From: Candidatus Hydrogenedentota bacterium
GTDB taxonomy: Bacteria; Hydrogenedentota; Hydrogenedentia; Hydrogenedentales; SLHB01
Length of the DNA: 64,000 nucleotides
Reading direction: 5' to 3'
Assembly: GCA_013359265.1 (NCBI GenBank)
Contig: JABWCD010000019.1
Coordinates: 44,831-108,830 of the forward strand
A program made the translations under genes and the position numbers. Positions within the stretch are counted from its first letter, which is position 1. Each line of letters begins with the position of its first letter. This document shows, in pieces, positions 33,217 through 41,534 of the stretch. The notes under the pieces were generated by a model. It made no database searches. It had not been told where the DNA came from and was given only the letters and a program-made list of their open reading frames with translations.

Positions 33217-34590
33217 CTACACCAACTCCATAATCGGCTTAACGCCGAAATCCACAAGCGGAATGGGCCGGCTGCCGGGGCCGACAAGCTCGGTTTCGCC
33301 GTCGATACCGAGACAGTGGTAAACGGTTGCGACGACTTCAGCCGGAGTGACGGGGCGCTCGACCGGGTAGGCGCCGATGTCGTCGGTCTTGCCGACGACG
33401 CGCCCGCCCTGAATGCCGCCGCCCGCCATGAGAATCGACCAGACCTGCGGCCAGTGGTCGCGCCCGCCGGCGGGGTTAATCTTCGGCGTCCGCCCAAACT
33501 CGCCCATCGCGACGATCAGCGTGTTTTCGAGCATGCCGCGCTGCTTCAAATCTTCGAGCAGCGTGCTCAGGCCCTTGTCCAGCATCGGTCCCACCAGATC
33601 GCTGTAACACTCGATGGGGCTAAATGGCGCGGAACCGTGAATGTCCCACGTGATCTCGTTGAACACGGTCTCGAACATGTTGACCGTGCAGAAGCGGACG
33701 CCGCTTTCGAGTAGGCGGCGAGAAAGCAAACAACTTTGCCCGAACTTGTTGCGGCCATACGCGTCACGCAACTTGTCCGGTTCCTTCGTCAAATCGAAGG
33801 CCTCGCGCGCAGCGGTCGACGACATTAGCGTGTACGCCTGCTGAAAGTTTTCGTCGAGCAGACGCGCATCCGGATTCGCTTCGAGCTGTTTGACCGAATC
33901 GTCCACAATCTCGCGCAGATTGCGCCTCCGTTCGATGCGCGACGCGGAGATGTAGTCCGGCGGCAACAGATCGGGCACTTTGAAGTCCGTCCGGTCCGGC
34001 TCGGCGTTTAGAATAAAGGGATCGTGCGACTTGCCGAGGAAGCCCGCGTTCTGCCCGTGCGGCATATTTCCGCCCGTCGGGCCGATGGGGCGCGGCATCA
34101 GCACGTGCGGCGGCATGCCGTTCTTGCCGCCCTTGAGATAGCCGAGCACACACCCCGCGTGCGGGTGTTCCATACCGTTCTGGAAGAGGCGGCCCGTTTG
34201 CATCATTTGGTGGCCGGTATCGTGCACGCCAGCGGCTTTGTGGTGCAGCGTGCGAATCAGCGAAAACTTGTCCGCGTGATTGGCAAGGTTGGGGAAGATC
34301 TCCGAAATCTGGATATCGGGGTTATTCGTCCTGATCGGCTTATAAGGTCCGCGGATTTCGCGCGGCGCATCCGGCTTCATATCGAATGTGTCGAGTTGGC
34401 TCGGCCCGCCGACCAGGAAGAGGAAGATGCAGTTCATGTCCTTCTTTGTGTCGACGGCGCCGGCGCTGCGCAGACCCATGAACCCGGGCATCGTCAGGCC
34501 GATGGTGGACAGCGCTCCGGCGTGCAGAAAGTCGCGACGCGACATGCCATCGCAGAAGTGAACCGATTTTTCAGCGTCTATCCGATACAT
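33217..34590 (-). CDS. DUF1501 protein (Tat-exported, sulfatase-fold-like)
   Basis: 457 aa. Twin-arginine signal MSRRDFLHAGALSTIGLTMPG (about residues 16-36). Family landmarks: CIFLFLVGGPSQLDTFDMKP, SLIRTLHHKAAGVHDTGHQM, PHAGCVLGYLKG, NTLIVAMGEFGRTPKIN and GRDHWPQVWSILMAGGG. DUF1501 proteins share the alkaline-phosphatase/sulfatase fold and occur beside DUF1549/1553 genes. First gene of the operon; a GAGGG site precedes the ATG. Substrate unknown. Confidence 0.93.
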   Translation of the reverse strand: MYRIDAEKSVHFCDGMSRRDFLHAGALSTIGLTMPGFMGLRSAGAVDTKKDMNCIFLFLVGGPSQLDTFDMKPDAPREIRGPYKPIRTNNPDIQISEIFPNLANHADKFSLIRTLHHKAAGVHDTGHQMMQTGRLFQNGMEHPHAGCVLGYLKGGKNGMPPHVLMPRPIGPTGGNMPHGQNAGFLGKSHDPFILNAEPDRTDFKVPDLLPPDYISASRIERRRNLREIVDDSVKQLEANPDARLLDENFQQAYTLMSSTAAREAFDLTKEPDKLRDAYGRNKFGQSCLLSRRLLESGVRFCTVNMFETVFNEITWDIHGSAPFSPIECYSDLVGPMLDKGLSTLLEDLKQRGMLENTLIVAMGEFGRTPKINPAGGRDHWPQVWSILMAGGGIQGGRVVGKTDDIGAYPVERPVTPAEVVATVYHCLGIDGETELVGPGSRPIPLVDFGVKPIMELV

Positions 34591-34667
34591 GCCAGCCCTC
34601 GCTTTCGCAGGGATATCCCTTGCGCGTCCGAACAGCCTACGCCAACGCCCGGCGTTTCACGAAACAC

Positions 34668-34696
34668 AGTATAGTCGAAGGCTCTCAGGGGGGCAA
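34668..34696 (-). promoter_or_regulatory. Candidate promoter of the DUF1501 operon
   Basis: On the minus strand TTGCCC (34691-34696), 17 bases, TATACT (34668-34673). The predicted start near 34661 leaves an untranslated leader of about 70 bases before the DUF1501 ATG. Hexamers seen, activity inferred. Confidence 0.5.
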
Positions 34697-34710
34697 GAAG
34701 AAAACTGGAA

Positions 34711-35076
34711 GTGTATACATATCAAGAAATTATGCGAGGATTGGTGGACTTCGACATTTGCCGTGATATACTCGCAACAGAGGTTCGTCTTGCAATGGAT
34801 TCGATTCCAAATTGCCAACATCCGGACCGTAGCGCAGTTGGTTACTGGGTCGCCAAAGGCATTAAGGCTTTCGTCGTTTGGCTTATTCCAACTGTCGCAA
34901 TACCTCTGCTCTGGTCGTTTACTCTCGATGAGCCGCTGAGGGACACCGTTCGCCTTGGAATCCTTTTCGGCTGCTGTGCGGGGATCATCGCCGCGTTTGT
35001 ATTCGTCGTGTGGGACCTTAGTTTCCGCCGCGTTCTGAAAGGTCTTTGGAATTTCATCGAGACTTGGGGTGCTTGA
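34711..35076 (+). CDS. Small membrane protein of unknown function
   Basis: 121 aa from a GTG (an ATG at 34732 is an alternative). Two hydrophobic segments, about residues 50-70 (AFVVWLIPTVAIPLLWSF) and 80-102 (LGILFGCCAGIIAAFVFVVW), with short charged ends. Cys at 17 and 35. It overlaps the DUF1501 promoter region on the opposite strand and converges with the epimerase gene 3 bases away. No family recognised. Confidence 0.5.
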   Translation: MYTYQEIMRGLVDFDICRDILATEVRLAMDSIPNCQHPDRSAVGYWVAKGIKAFVVWLIPTVAIPLLWSFTLDEPLRDTVRLGILFGCCAGIIAAFVFVVWDLSFRRVLKGLWNFIETWGA

Positions 35077-35079
35077 CGC

Positions 35080-36144
35080 TTAGTCTGTGGGGTTGCGACG
35101 AGTCTTGCTGGCGACCGGTTTATGTGGATTCAGCCTCAAGTTAAGCACGCGTAATTCCGACTCGAACTTGCCCAGTACACTTGCCAGCCGGTCCACCCAA
35201 GGGAACAGGTTTGCGGATTGGTGGATGTCTGCGGCATCCATCCATGCAACGGTGCGGCGAACACCTTCTTCCCACGGCAGCAGGTCTTTGAAATCCGGCA
35301 CGTCGCGCTTGAGTGCGGCGTTCGTGTAGGCAGCGTGGTACTGGAAGATTTCGACGAGCATGTCCGCGGAACCCTTGGGCGAGCCCGCGACGATTTGCGG
35401 GGTGGTCATCGGGACAATGCGCGCTTCGCACCCGATCGCCTTGGCCATGCGTTCGTGGAACGCGCGCCACGTCATCACCTCGTCCCCGACGATGTTGTAG
35501 GCCTTGCCCATCGTGGCCTTGCGGCCCAGCGCGCCGACGAATCCCTTCGCCATGTCGCCAATGTAGCCCGGTTGCCAAAGCCCTTGGCCGTCGCCGGGTA
35601 CGACAATCGGTCTGCCTTTGCGGATGCGCGTGACAAGGCTCGGGTTGTAGCCCCAAATATCGAGCAGCGGTTGACCCGGACCGTAACAATGCGACGGCCG
35701 CATGATAGTCGCCGGAAAGCCAAATTCACGGAACGCCTTGAGGTACGCTGCCTCCGCCTTGCTCTTGTTTGCGCCGTACGCGGAGACGGGACGGTGGGGT
35801 TCGTTTTCGTCCGCGGGAATTCGCGTGAGCGGGCCGCCGTACACGCAGACCGTGCTGCAAAAGACGAAGTGCCTGACACGATCGCGAAATACGCGAACGT
35901 TGTGCGCGGCGGTCTTCGCGTCGAATGTAATCATGTCGATCACGGCGTCAGCGTTGACTTTCCGCATGCCTCGCGCGAACCCGGCGAAGTCCGCGCGGTT
36001 GCCGATGTGCGTCTCGACGTCGTAGTCAAACCGGCGGGGCGACAGCCCACGATTGAAGAGGACGGGCGTGTGCCCTTTCGCAACGAGCCATTCGACAATG
36101 GCGGTACTGATGAGACCTGTGCCGCCGAGCACGAGTACGCGCAT
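35080..36144 (-). CDS. NAD-dependent epimerase/dehydratase (extended SDR)
   Basis: 354 aa. Rossmann motif MRVLVLGGTGLISTAIVEWL at the N-terminus, then HFVFCSTVCVYGG and SAYGANKSKAEAAYL, where the YxxxK pair of extended SDRs is Tyr-Gly-Ala-Asn-Lys. ATIMRPSHCYGPGQ is the conserved downstream block. Cytoplasmic; probably acts on a nucleotide sugar, but the exact reaction is open. Confidence 0.88.
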   Translation of the reverse strand: MRVLVLGGTGLISTAIVEWLVAKGHTPVLFNRGLSPRRFDYDVETHIGNRADFAGFARGMRKVNADAVIDMITFDAKTAAHNVRVFRDRVRHFVFCSTVCVYGGPLTRIPADENEPHRPVSAYGANKSKAEAAYLKAFREFGFPATIMRPSHCYGPGQPLLDIWGYNPSLVTRIRKGRPIVVPGDGQGLWQPGYIGDMAKGFVGALGRKATMGKAYNIVGDEVMTWRAFHERMAKAIGCEARIVPMTTPQIVAGSPKGSADMLVEIFQYHAAYTNAALKRDVPDFKDLLPWEEGVRRTVAWMDAADIHQSANLFPWVDRLASVLGKFESELRVLNLRLNPHKPVASKTRRNPTD

Positions 36145-36225
36145 GGGATTACTCCTTCGCAGTTTCTGACGCGTCAGGCTCGTCGGACATGTCGGTCACT
36201 CTGGCCGAGGGAACCGCTGGCGGAA

Positions 36226-36687
36226 TCAGACCAGCGCCGGATCGTTCAGCAGCCTTGCCACTTCCTCCGGCGTTTGGCATGCGCCGAGTTCTTCGCGGAA
36301 GCCGGTTTCTTTCATCGCGGTCATGACCTGCGCGAGCAAGCCCAGGTACTCCTTCTGAGACCCCGTCGGCATCGCGAAGAGCACGACAATATACACCGGC
36401 TTGTTATCGAGCGTGTTGAACTCGATCCCCTCGTGCGAAATGCCCACGCCGACGGTTGGCCGAGTCACACCGTCGATGCGCACGTGGGGGATCGCGACGC
36501 CGCACCCAATGCCCGTACTCATGACCGTTTCGCGCTCGCGCACCGCGTGCGCGAACGATTCCATATTCGTGATGACTCCGACGGAGTGGATTGCGTCGGT
36601 CAATTGATCGAGCGCTTCGTGCTTGGAGATTCCACTCGGAAATATGCGGACAGCAGCTTTGTCGATAGGAAGACCAAAGCGGTGCAT
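36226..36687 (-). CDS. PTS EIIA type-2 (fructose/nitrogen-regulatory) domain protein
   Basis: 153 aa, a single EIIA-2 domain. SKHEALDQLTDAIHS, then RETVMSTGIGCGVAIPHVRI with the phosphorylatable His in GVAIPH, VGISHEGIEF, VYIVVLFAMPTGSQKEYLGLL. Resembles PtsN or a stand-alone regulatory IIA. No EIIB/EIIC, HPr or EI lies nearby, so a regulatory rather than transport role is more likely. Confidence 0.9.
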   Translation of the reverse strand: MHRFGLPIDKAAVRIFPSGISKHEALDQLTDAIHSVGVITNMESFAHAVRERETVMSTGIGCGVAIPHVRIDGVTRPTVGVGISHEGIEFNTLDNKPVYIVVLFAMPTGSQKEYLGLLAQVMTAMKETGFREELGACQTPEEVARLLNDPALV

Positions 36688-36893
36688 TACTCACCTCGTC
36701 GTAATTTCGGCGCCGGTCATAATACCGATTTCCCGTTGGCCCGGCGCGGCCGCGTTTGCCCGTGATGAAATTCGCCGGTGGCGCCCCGTGACCGTCCGCG
36801 GCGAACGCAGTTTCGACACAAACGCGCTATTCTACAGGCGAGGCAGGCGCGATGCAACGGCGCGCTTGGGCGCATCCCGCGGCAGCGTGCGGA

Positions 36894-37223
36894 TCAGTTC
36901 TCTTCGATGGGGAGCAGCGTGATGAACACGTCGTCGCCCTCGACCTTGAGACCATAGCGCCGGAGTCGTGTGGATTCATGGGTCAGGCAGTCGCCCGTGC
37001 GAACGTTGTATATCCAGCCATGGCGCGGGCAGGTGACAACGTCCCCTTCGAACCTGCCCGTCGTCAGGTCCCAGTTCTGGTGCTTGCAACTGATTTCGGT
37101 CGCGAACATCGAGCCGTCCGGGTCCCGAAAGATGGCGACGTTTCGCGCCAGCAATTTGTACTTTCGGAACCGCAGCCCCTCGAAGTCCGACACTTTCGCA
37201 ATCTTCACGTAGCGCTCTTCCAT
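36894..37223 (-). CDS. Rieske [2Fe-2S] ferredoxin-like protein
   Basis: 109 aa. Cluster ligands in SCKHQNWDLTTG (C-x-H) and VTCPRHGWIYNV (C-x-x-H), spaced as in Rieske-type ferredoxins of the NirD/assimilatory class. The rest fits a small soluble beta-sandwich. The start at 37223 (MEERYVKIAKV) is where homology begins; 22 upstream in-frame codons lack it, though no clear ribosome-binding site is visible. Redox partner unknown. Confidence 0.88.
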   Translation of the reverse strand: MEERYVKIAKVSDFEGLRFRKYKLLARNVAIFRDPDGSMFATEISCKHQNWDLTTGRFEGDVVTCPRHGWIYNVRTGDCLTHESTRLRRYGLKVEGDDVFITLLPIEEN

Positions 37224-37315
37224 GCGGGGATCATAGCAAACCGGCGGCCCCGCGTTGCGCGTGATTTCCGCGCTTGGTACTATACGCAATTGATTTTCAC
37301 TGCACAGGACGGTCC

Positions 37316-38236
37316 ATGACAGACGATAAACAGCATTCCGGGGACACCACCCGCCTCGTATTGGACGAAGAACTCGCGAGTCTGCGCGCGCGGATGCAGG
37401 GCCAGCGCGCGAGCCTAGTCGTGATTTCGGGATGGCAAATCGGCAAGGAGTTCGCCCTGAGCGGCACCGAGTGGGTGATCGGACGGTCGCCGGACGTGCC
37501 CATCTCGATCAACCTGCAGTCGGTGTCGCGCCAGCACGCCCGCATTTCTCGGCAGACCAATAAGGACGGCGACTACTTCGAAATCACGGACCTGGGCAGC
37601 ATGAACGGCACCCATGTGAACGCGGACCTCGTGAAGACGTCCCGTATCAACGACGGGGACAAGATTCAGCTCGGCGACGTGGTGGTGAAATTCATGCTGC
37701 AGGATGCGCTCGAATCGCAGTTCCACCAGGAAGTGCACCAGCGCATCCACTACAATCAGCTCACTGGCCTGCTCACGCTCGAGTCGTTCAAACCGCACTT
37801 GTTGTCCGAAATCCAAAAGACGGGTCCGGACAAGAAGTTCACCCTCGCCATGACCGACCTCGACGGATTGAAAAAGGTCAACGACACACACGGTCATCTC
37901 ATGGGGAGCCGCGTCATTCAAGAGATGGGCTCGATCATGCGGAGCGTGCTGCGGCCTGCGGACCGCGCCGGGCTGTACGGGGGCGACGAGGCCATACTAC
38001 TTTTCGCGGAATCCCCGCTTACCGAGGCCATGAAGGTGGCCGAGCAATTGCGTCAGGCCATCGCTGCGTGCACGCTCGAGCACAACGGCAAACTCGTCAA
38101 GGTCACGATTAGCCAGGGGCTCGCGGAATTCCCGACGCACGGCGCGACGATCGAGCAACTGATCGCGGCGGCGGACGGCGCGCTGTACGCCGCAAAGGGA
38201 GCAGGCCGCAATTGCGTGCGCGTCGCGGAATGCTGA
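37316..38236 (+). CDS. FHA-GGDEF protein (GGDEA variant)
   Basis: 306 aa. FHA domain about residues 33-128 with the phosphothreonine-binding set GR at 56-57, SRQH at 71-74 and NGT at 97-99. GGDEF domain about 145-305: AMTDLDGLKKVNDTHGHLMG, then LYGGDEAILLF, with signature GGDEA at 222-226, and ISQGLAEFP and AADGALYAAKGAGRN. The metal-binding Glu is kept and only the final Phe is changed, so cyclase activity (c-di-GMP synthesis) is still possible. The start at 37316 follows AGGACGG. Overlaps nothing; the next gene starts 1 base after the stop. Confidence 0.9.
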   Translation: MTDDKQHSGDTTRLVLDEELASLRARMQGQRASLVVISGWQIGKEFALSGTEWVIGRSPDVPISINLQSVSRQHARISRQTNKDGDYFEITDLGSMNGTHVNADLVKTSRINDGDKIQLGDVVVKFMLQDALESQFHQEVHQRIHYNQLTGLLTLESFKPHLLSEIQKTGPDKKFTLAMTDLDGLKKVNDTHGHLMGSRVIQEMGSIMRSVLRPADRAGLYGGDEAILLFAESPLTEAMKVAEQLRQAIAACTLEHNGKLVKVTISQGLAEFPTHGATIEQLIAAADGALYAAKGAGRNCVRVAEC

Positions 38237-38237
38237 C

Positions 38238-39017
38238 GTGCCGCCCCTCGTCACCCTGACCACCGACTTCGGCACGCGCGATCCATACGTGGCGTCGATG
38301 AAGGGCGTCATCCATTCCCGGTGCGCACATGCTGCAATTGCCGACCTGTCGCACGAGATTCCCCCGCAAGACGTGTTTGAAGGAGCGTTATTCATCGCGC
38401 AAGCCTCGAAGTGGTTTCCTCCGGGTACGGTCCATTGCGTCGTCGTCGATCCCGGTGTGGGCACGGCGCGATTGCCGATCGCCGCACGCGCACGCGGCCA
38501 GATTTTCGTGTGCCCGGACAACGGGCTGCTGACGTTCGTCACCCGCGAATCGCCGTTGGACGAAGTGCGCATTATCACCAACAAACAATTCATGCACGCC
38601 ACCATCAGCCAGACGTTTCACGGCCGCGACATCTTCGCGCCCGCCGCGGCAAGTCTGGCGGACGGCGCGGCGTTCGAGGGCATGGGGGAGAGGCTGAATG
38701 CGCTGACCTTGCTCGAGATCCCGGAACTGCGGCGCGATCGGCCGGGCGTTATCGGCGGAATTGTCATGCATGTGGATCGCTTCGGCAATGCCATCACCAA
38801 TATTCATCGAAGCGATCTGCCGGACCGCCGGGACATTCAGGTGCATTTCAACAGCGAAGTGATCGAGAGCATATCGGAAGCCTACGGTGATGTCGCCGTC
38901 GGCGCTACGGTCGCGCTATTCGGAAGTTCGGATTACTTGGAAATCGCCGTTCATCGCGGCGACGCAAGCAAGCATTTCGACCTGCGGCGCGGTAGCCGCG
39001 TCGAGGTCAGGTCTTGA
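38238..39017 (+). CDS. SAM hydroxide adenosyltransferase (DUF62 family)
   Basis: 259 aa, GTG start. N-terminal LVTLTTDFGTRDPYVASMKG with the family's DFG..D..V..MKG motif, IADLSHEIPPQDV, VVVDPGVGTARLPI, FVCPDNGLLT, TFHGRDIFAPAAA, then the beta-barrel domain with HVDRFGNAITNI. The DUF62 family hydrolyses S-adenosylmethionine to adenosine and methionine. Complete, and coupled to aroA: TTG start of aroA within the TGA overlap (TTGA). Confidence 0.92.
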   Translation: MPPLVTLTTDFGTRDPYVASMKGVIHSRCAHAAIADLSHEIPPQDVFEGALFIAQASKWFPPGTVHCVVVDPGVGTARLPIAARARGQIFVCPDNGLLTFVTRESPLDEVRIITNKQFMHATISQTFHGRDIFAPAAASLADGAAFEGMGERLNALTLLEIPELRRDRPGVIGGIVMHVDRFGNAITNIHRSDLPDRRDIQVHFNSEVIESISEAYGDVAVGATVALFGSSDYLEIAVHRGDASKHFDLRRGSRVEVRS

Positions 39018-40273
39018 GTATCGATTCCATCTCAATCAGGCCGCGTGCCAATCTAAACGCGGATGTAACGATCCCGGGCTCGAAGAGTTGTACCGCGCGC
39101 GCGCTGGTAATGGCGGGCCTTACGCGCGGCGAGAGCGTGCTGCGCGAGTGCGCGGATTGCGACGACACAACGTATATGATCGACGGTCTCCGCGGGCTGG
39201 GCGTGAACGTTGCACGCGATGGCAATACCGTGACGGTCGGTGGCGGGCCGTTCACGCCGCCACACGCGCCGTTGTTTCTCGGGAATTCCGGCACCGCCGT
39301 TCGGTTTCTCGCGGCGGCGTGCGCGACGCTCGACGGCGAAGCGACCATCGACGGGACACCCCGTATGCGCGAACGGCCGATTCGCGATCTCATTGATGCG
39401 TTGCGCGCGTGGGGAGTCGACGCTGTTACGGATACCGGGTGTCCACCGCTGAAGATTATCTCGAACGGGCGTTTTGGCGGGACGACACTGGTGAAAGGAA
39501 TCGCCAGCAGCCAATTCCTGTCGGGGCTGCTGATGGTCGCGCCCTGCGCGGACCGTGATGTCGTCATCCGCGTCCCAGGCGAACTCGTGTCTAAACCGTA
39601 TATTGCCCTCACGCTCGCAATGATGGACGAGCGCGGCATCGTGACCGCAAATAACAACTTCGGACGTTTCGACATACCGGGTAATCAGTCGTATAACCCC
39701 GGCGTGTACACGATCGAAGCCGACGCCTCCGGCGCGTCGTATTTCTTTGCCGCCGCCGCCGTCGCCGGCGGACGCGTCCGCGTGAACCACTTGTCCCCCG
39801 CCTCGCGCCAGGGAGACGTGCGCTTCCCGAACGTGCTACAGGAAATGGGATGCCGCGTCGCGACGGGCCCGGACTGGATTGAAGTGTCGTCGACGGGAGA
39901 ATTGCGCGGCATCGACATCGACTTGAACGCCATGCCGGACATGGCACAGACGCTCGCGGTGACGGCGTTGTTCGCGGATGGCCCGACGCGCATCCGCAAC
40001 GTGCACAACTTGCGCATCAAGGAGACGGACCGCATCGCGGCGACCGCCTCGGAATTGCGCAAGCTCGGCGCTACCGTGCACGAACACGACGATGGCCTGG
40101 AGGTCATCCCCGGCGAACTACACCCGGCGGCCATCGACACCTACGACGATCACCGCATGGCGATGAGCTTTGCACTCGCCGCGTTGCGCGTCCCAGGCGT
40201 GGTCATCAACGATCCCGCTTGCGTATCGAAGACCTTTCCAGACTTCTTCACGCGGTTCGACGCGTTACGATAG
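39014..40273 (+). CDS. aroA: 3-phosphoshikimate 1-carboxyvinyltransferase (EPSP synthase)
   Basis: 419 aa with a TTG start overlapping the upstream stop by 4 bases. Shikimate pathway, cytoplasmic. Motifs: ADVTIPGSKSCTARALVMAG (substrate-binding PGSKS; Cys where Ile/Ser is common), LFLGNSGTAVRFLAA, DGTPRMRERPI, then the C-terminal RIKETDRIAATASELRKLGA-type block and TYDDHRMAMSFALAA. NSGTAVR, where NAGTAMR is typical, suggests a class other than the E. coli-like enzyme. Confidence 0.95.
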   Translation: MSIDSISIRPRANLNADVTIPGSKSCTARALVMAGLTRGESVLRECADCDDTTYMIDGLRGLGVNVARDGNTVTVGGGPFTPPHAPLFLGNSGTAVRFLAAACATLDGEATIDGTPRMRERPIRDLIDALRAWGVDAVTDTGCPPLKIISNGRFGGTTLVKGIASSQFLSGLLMVAPCADRDVVIRVPGELVSKPYIALTLAMMDERGIVTANNNFGRFDIPGNQSYNPGVYTIEADASGASYFFAAAAVAGGRVRVNHLSPASRQGDVRFPNVLQEMGCRVATGPDWIEVSSTGELRGIDIDLNAMPDMAQTLAVTALFADGPTRIRNVHNLRIKETDRIAATASELRKLGATVHEHDDGLEVIPGELHPAAIDTYDDHRMAMSFALAALRVPGVVINDPACVSKTFPDFFTRFDALR

Positions 40274-40457
40274 ATGGTTTCGGCCCTATCCGGTACTCGC
40301 TGGCCTTTGCCGCGTTAATCGCGTTCGGACTGCGCTCCGCGGGAGGCATATCAATCTGCTGTTTTGGGTCAGGGGGCGGCGTTCTTTCCTTGCAGCCCCC
40401 TGTGGTAAACACCGCGACTGCGCACAGGCCGATCAGGTATGTCCGTAAACGAATCAT
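40248..40457 (-). CDS. Small lipoprotein
   Basis: 69 aa. Starts MIRLRTYLIGLCAVAVFTTG with lipobox TGG-C; the mature part is short, hydrophilic and Pro-rich (KERTPPPDPKQQIDMPPAER). It overlaps the aroA end by 26 bases on the opposite strand. The frame is open up to the stop of the upstream secreted protein (TGATG overlap), so coupled translation is possible from 40481. Function unknown. Confidence 0.55.
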   Translation of the reverse strand: MIRLRTYLIGLCAVAVFTTGGCKERTPPPDPKQQIDMPPAERSPNAINAAKASEYRIGPKPSIVTRRTA

Positions 40458-40480
40458 TCTGCCGTCTGCATCCGGCAGCA

Positions 40481-41350
40481 TCACTTAATCTTCATTGACG
40501 AGATATAGGAATACGCTTCCGTGCCTGCCAAATCGGATTCGTTCGCGCCGATGTAAATGATCGCATAGATGCGTGGCGCCTTCAGGTGGACTTGCAGCAG
40601 CGCGTAATAGAACCTGCCACCGGCGTCCAGTTCCATGCGCCACTCCTGCCCGGGAAAATTATTGTGCGAGACCGGGCTCGTGCTGATGACGCGCGTGAGC
40701 GTGAAGGGCGAATCGTCGATCTTGAAATTCGCGACGAAGGTATCTTTTCCAATCGCGAGCATCGCATCCTGGTCGATCTTGATGTACTCGCCGATGGGAA
40801 ACGTCCACGCGACGAAGATACACGCGGGGCCGTGGTCGGACCCGGCAATAAGGGTGGTTTGCTTGCCTTTCTCAAGACCAATGTCGAACTCGCCATCGTC
40901 GAAGTTTGCGACGTAAAAGTTTGGCGGGATGGTCAGCTCGAACGCATCGTCTTCGCTGATGACGCTTTGTGTTCCCTTGAGCGGCTTCGAAAGCTCCTCC
41001 AACGTGTCAGTCATGCCTTCCAGCGCCTTGAGTACTTTCTCCAATTCCTCGTCGGTGAGCTTCGCGCCTTCCGTCGGCTCCTCCGTCGCCGGCGTTTCCG
41101 CGGGGGGCGGTGTCTCCGCCGGCTTGGGCTCGGCGCCCCATCCACTGCTGTTCCACGCGTCTATGAGGCTCTGAATTACGTCCACGCCCGCGGACGCCGC
41201 CGACAGGTCGCCGGCGTTGATCGCGCCAGTCTTGGGCTTAGGGGCCGGTTTCGCGGACTCGGGCTTTTTCTCCGCGGCTGCGGCGTAAGGATTCCACGTG
41301 TTGAATGCAACGGCGACAACCAGCAGAGCGAAGACAGTTTTGCGAAGCAT
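40481..41350 (-). CDS. Secreted protein of unknown function with acidic linker
   Basis: 289 aa. Signal peptide (TVFALLVVAVAFNTWNPYAAAA), a low-complexity Pro/Glu/Ala region to about residue 100, a predicted helix LTDEELEKVLKALEGMTDTL, then a mixed domain (FELTIPPNFYVANFDDGEFD; FPGQEWRMELDAGGRFYYAL; IYAIIYIGANESDLAG) reminiscent of PsbP/LpqN-type small beta proteins (resemblance only). No known family assigned. Upstream of the small lipoprotein, TGATG-coupled. Confidence 0.65.
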   Translation of the reverse strand: MLRKTVFALLVVAVAFNTWNPYAAAAEKKPESAKPAPKPKTGAINAGDLSAASAGVDVIQSLIDAWNSSGWGAEPKPAETPPPAETPATEEPTEGAKLTDEELEKVLKALEGMTDTLEELSKPLKGTQSVISEDDAFELTIPPNFYVANFDDGEFDIGLEKGKQTTLIAGSDHGPACIFVAWTFPIGEYIKIDQDAMLAIGKDTFVANFKIDDSPFTLTRVISTSPVSHNNFPGQEWRMELDAGGRFYYALLQVHLKAPRIYAIIYIGANESDLAGTEAYSYISSMKIK

Positions 41351-41463
41351 GACAAGACCCTCCCAGTAAGGAACGCGAACGGACTACCGGACGGAATCAG
41401 AACACCCTGCGGGCTTAATTGTAGTACAAAACCGCGCGGGGCGAAAGACGCATCGCGCCGACC

Positions 41464-41492
41464 TTGGCAACGGCGCGTCCGAATCATATAAT
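41464..41492 (+). promoter_or_regulatory. Promoter of the Gfo/Idh oxidoreductase gene
   Basis: TTGGCA (41464-41469), exactly 17 bases, TATAAT (41487-41492), the latter a perfect -10 box. Predicted start near 41499, leaving a leader of about 36 bases with GGGAGGGAG before the ATG at 41535. Confidence 0.7.
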
Positions 41493-41534
41493 GGCCTTTC
41501 GTTTTTCCAGTGACACCACGCGGGAGGGAGATTT

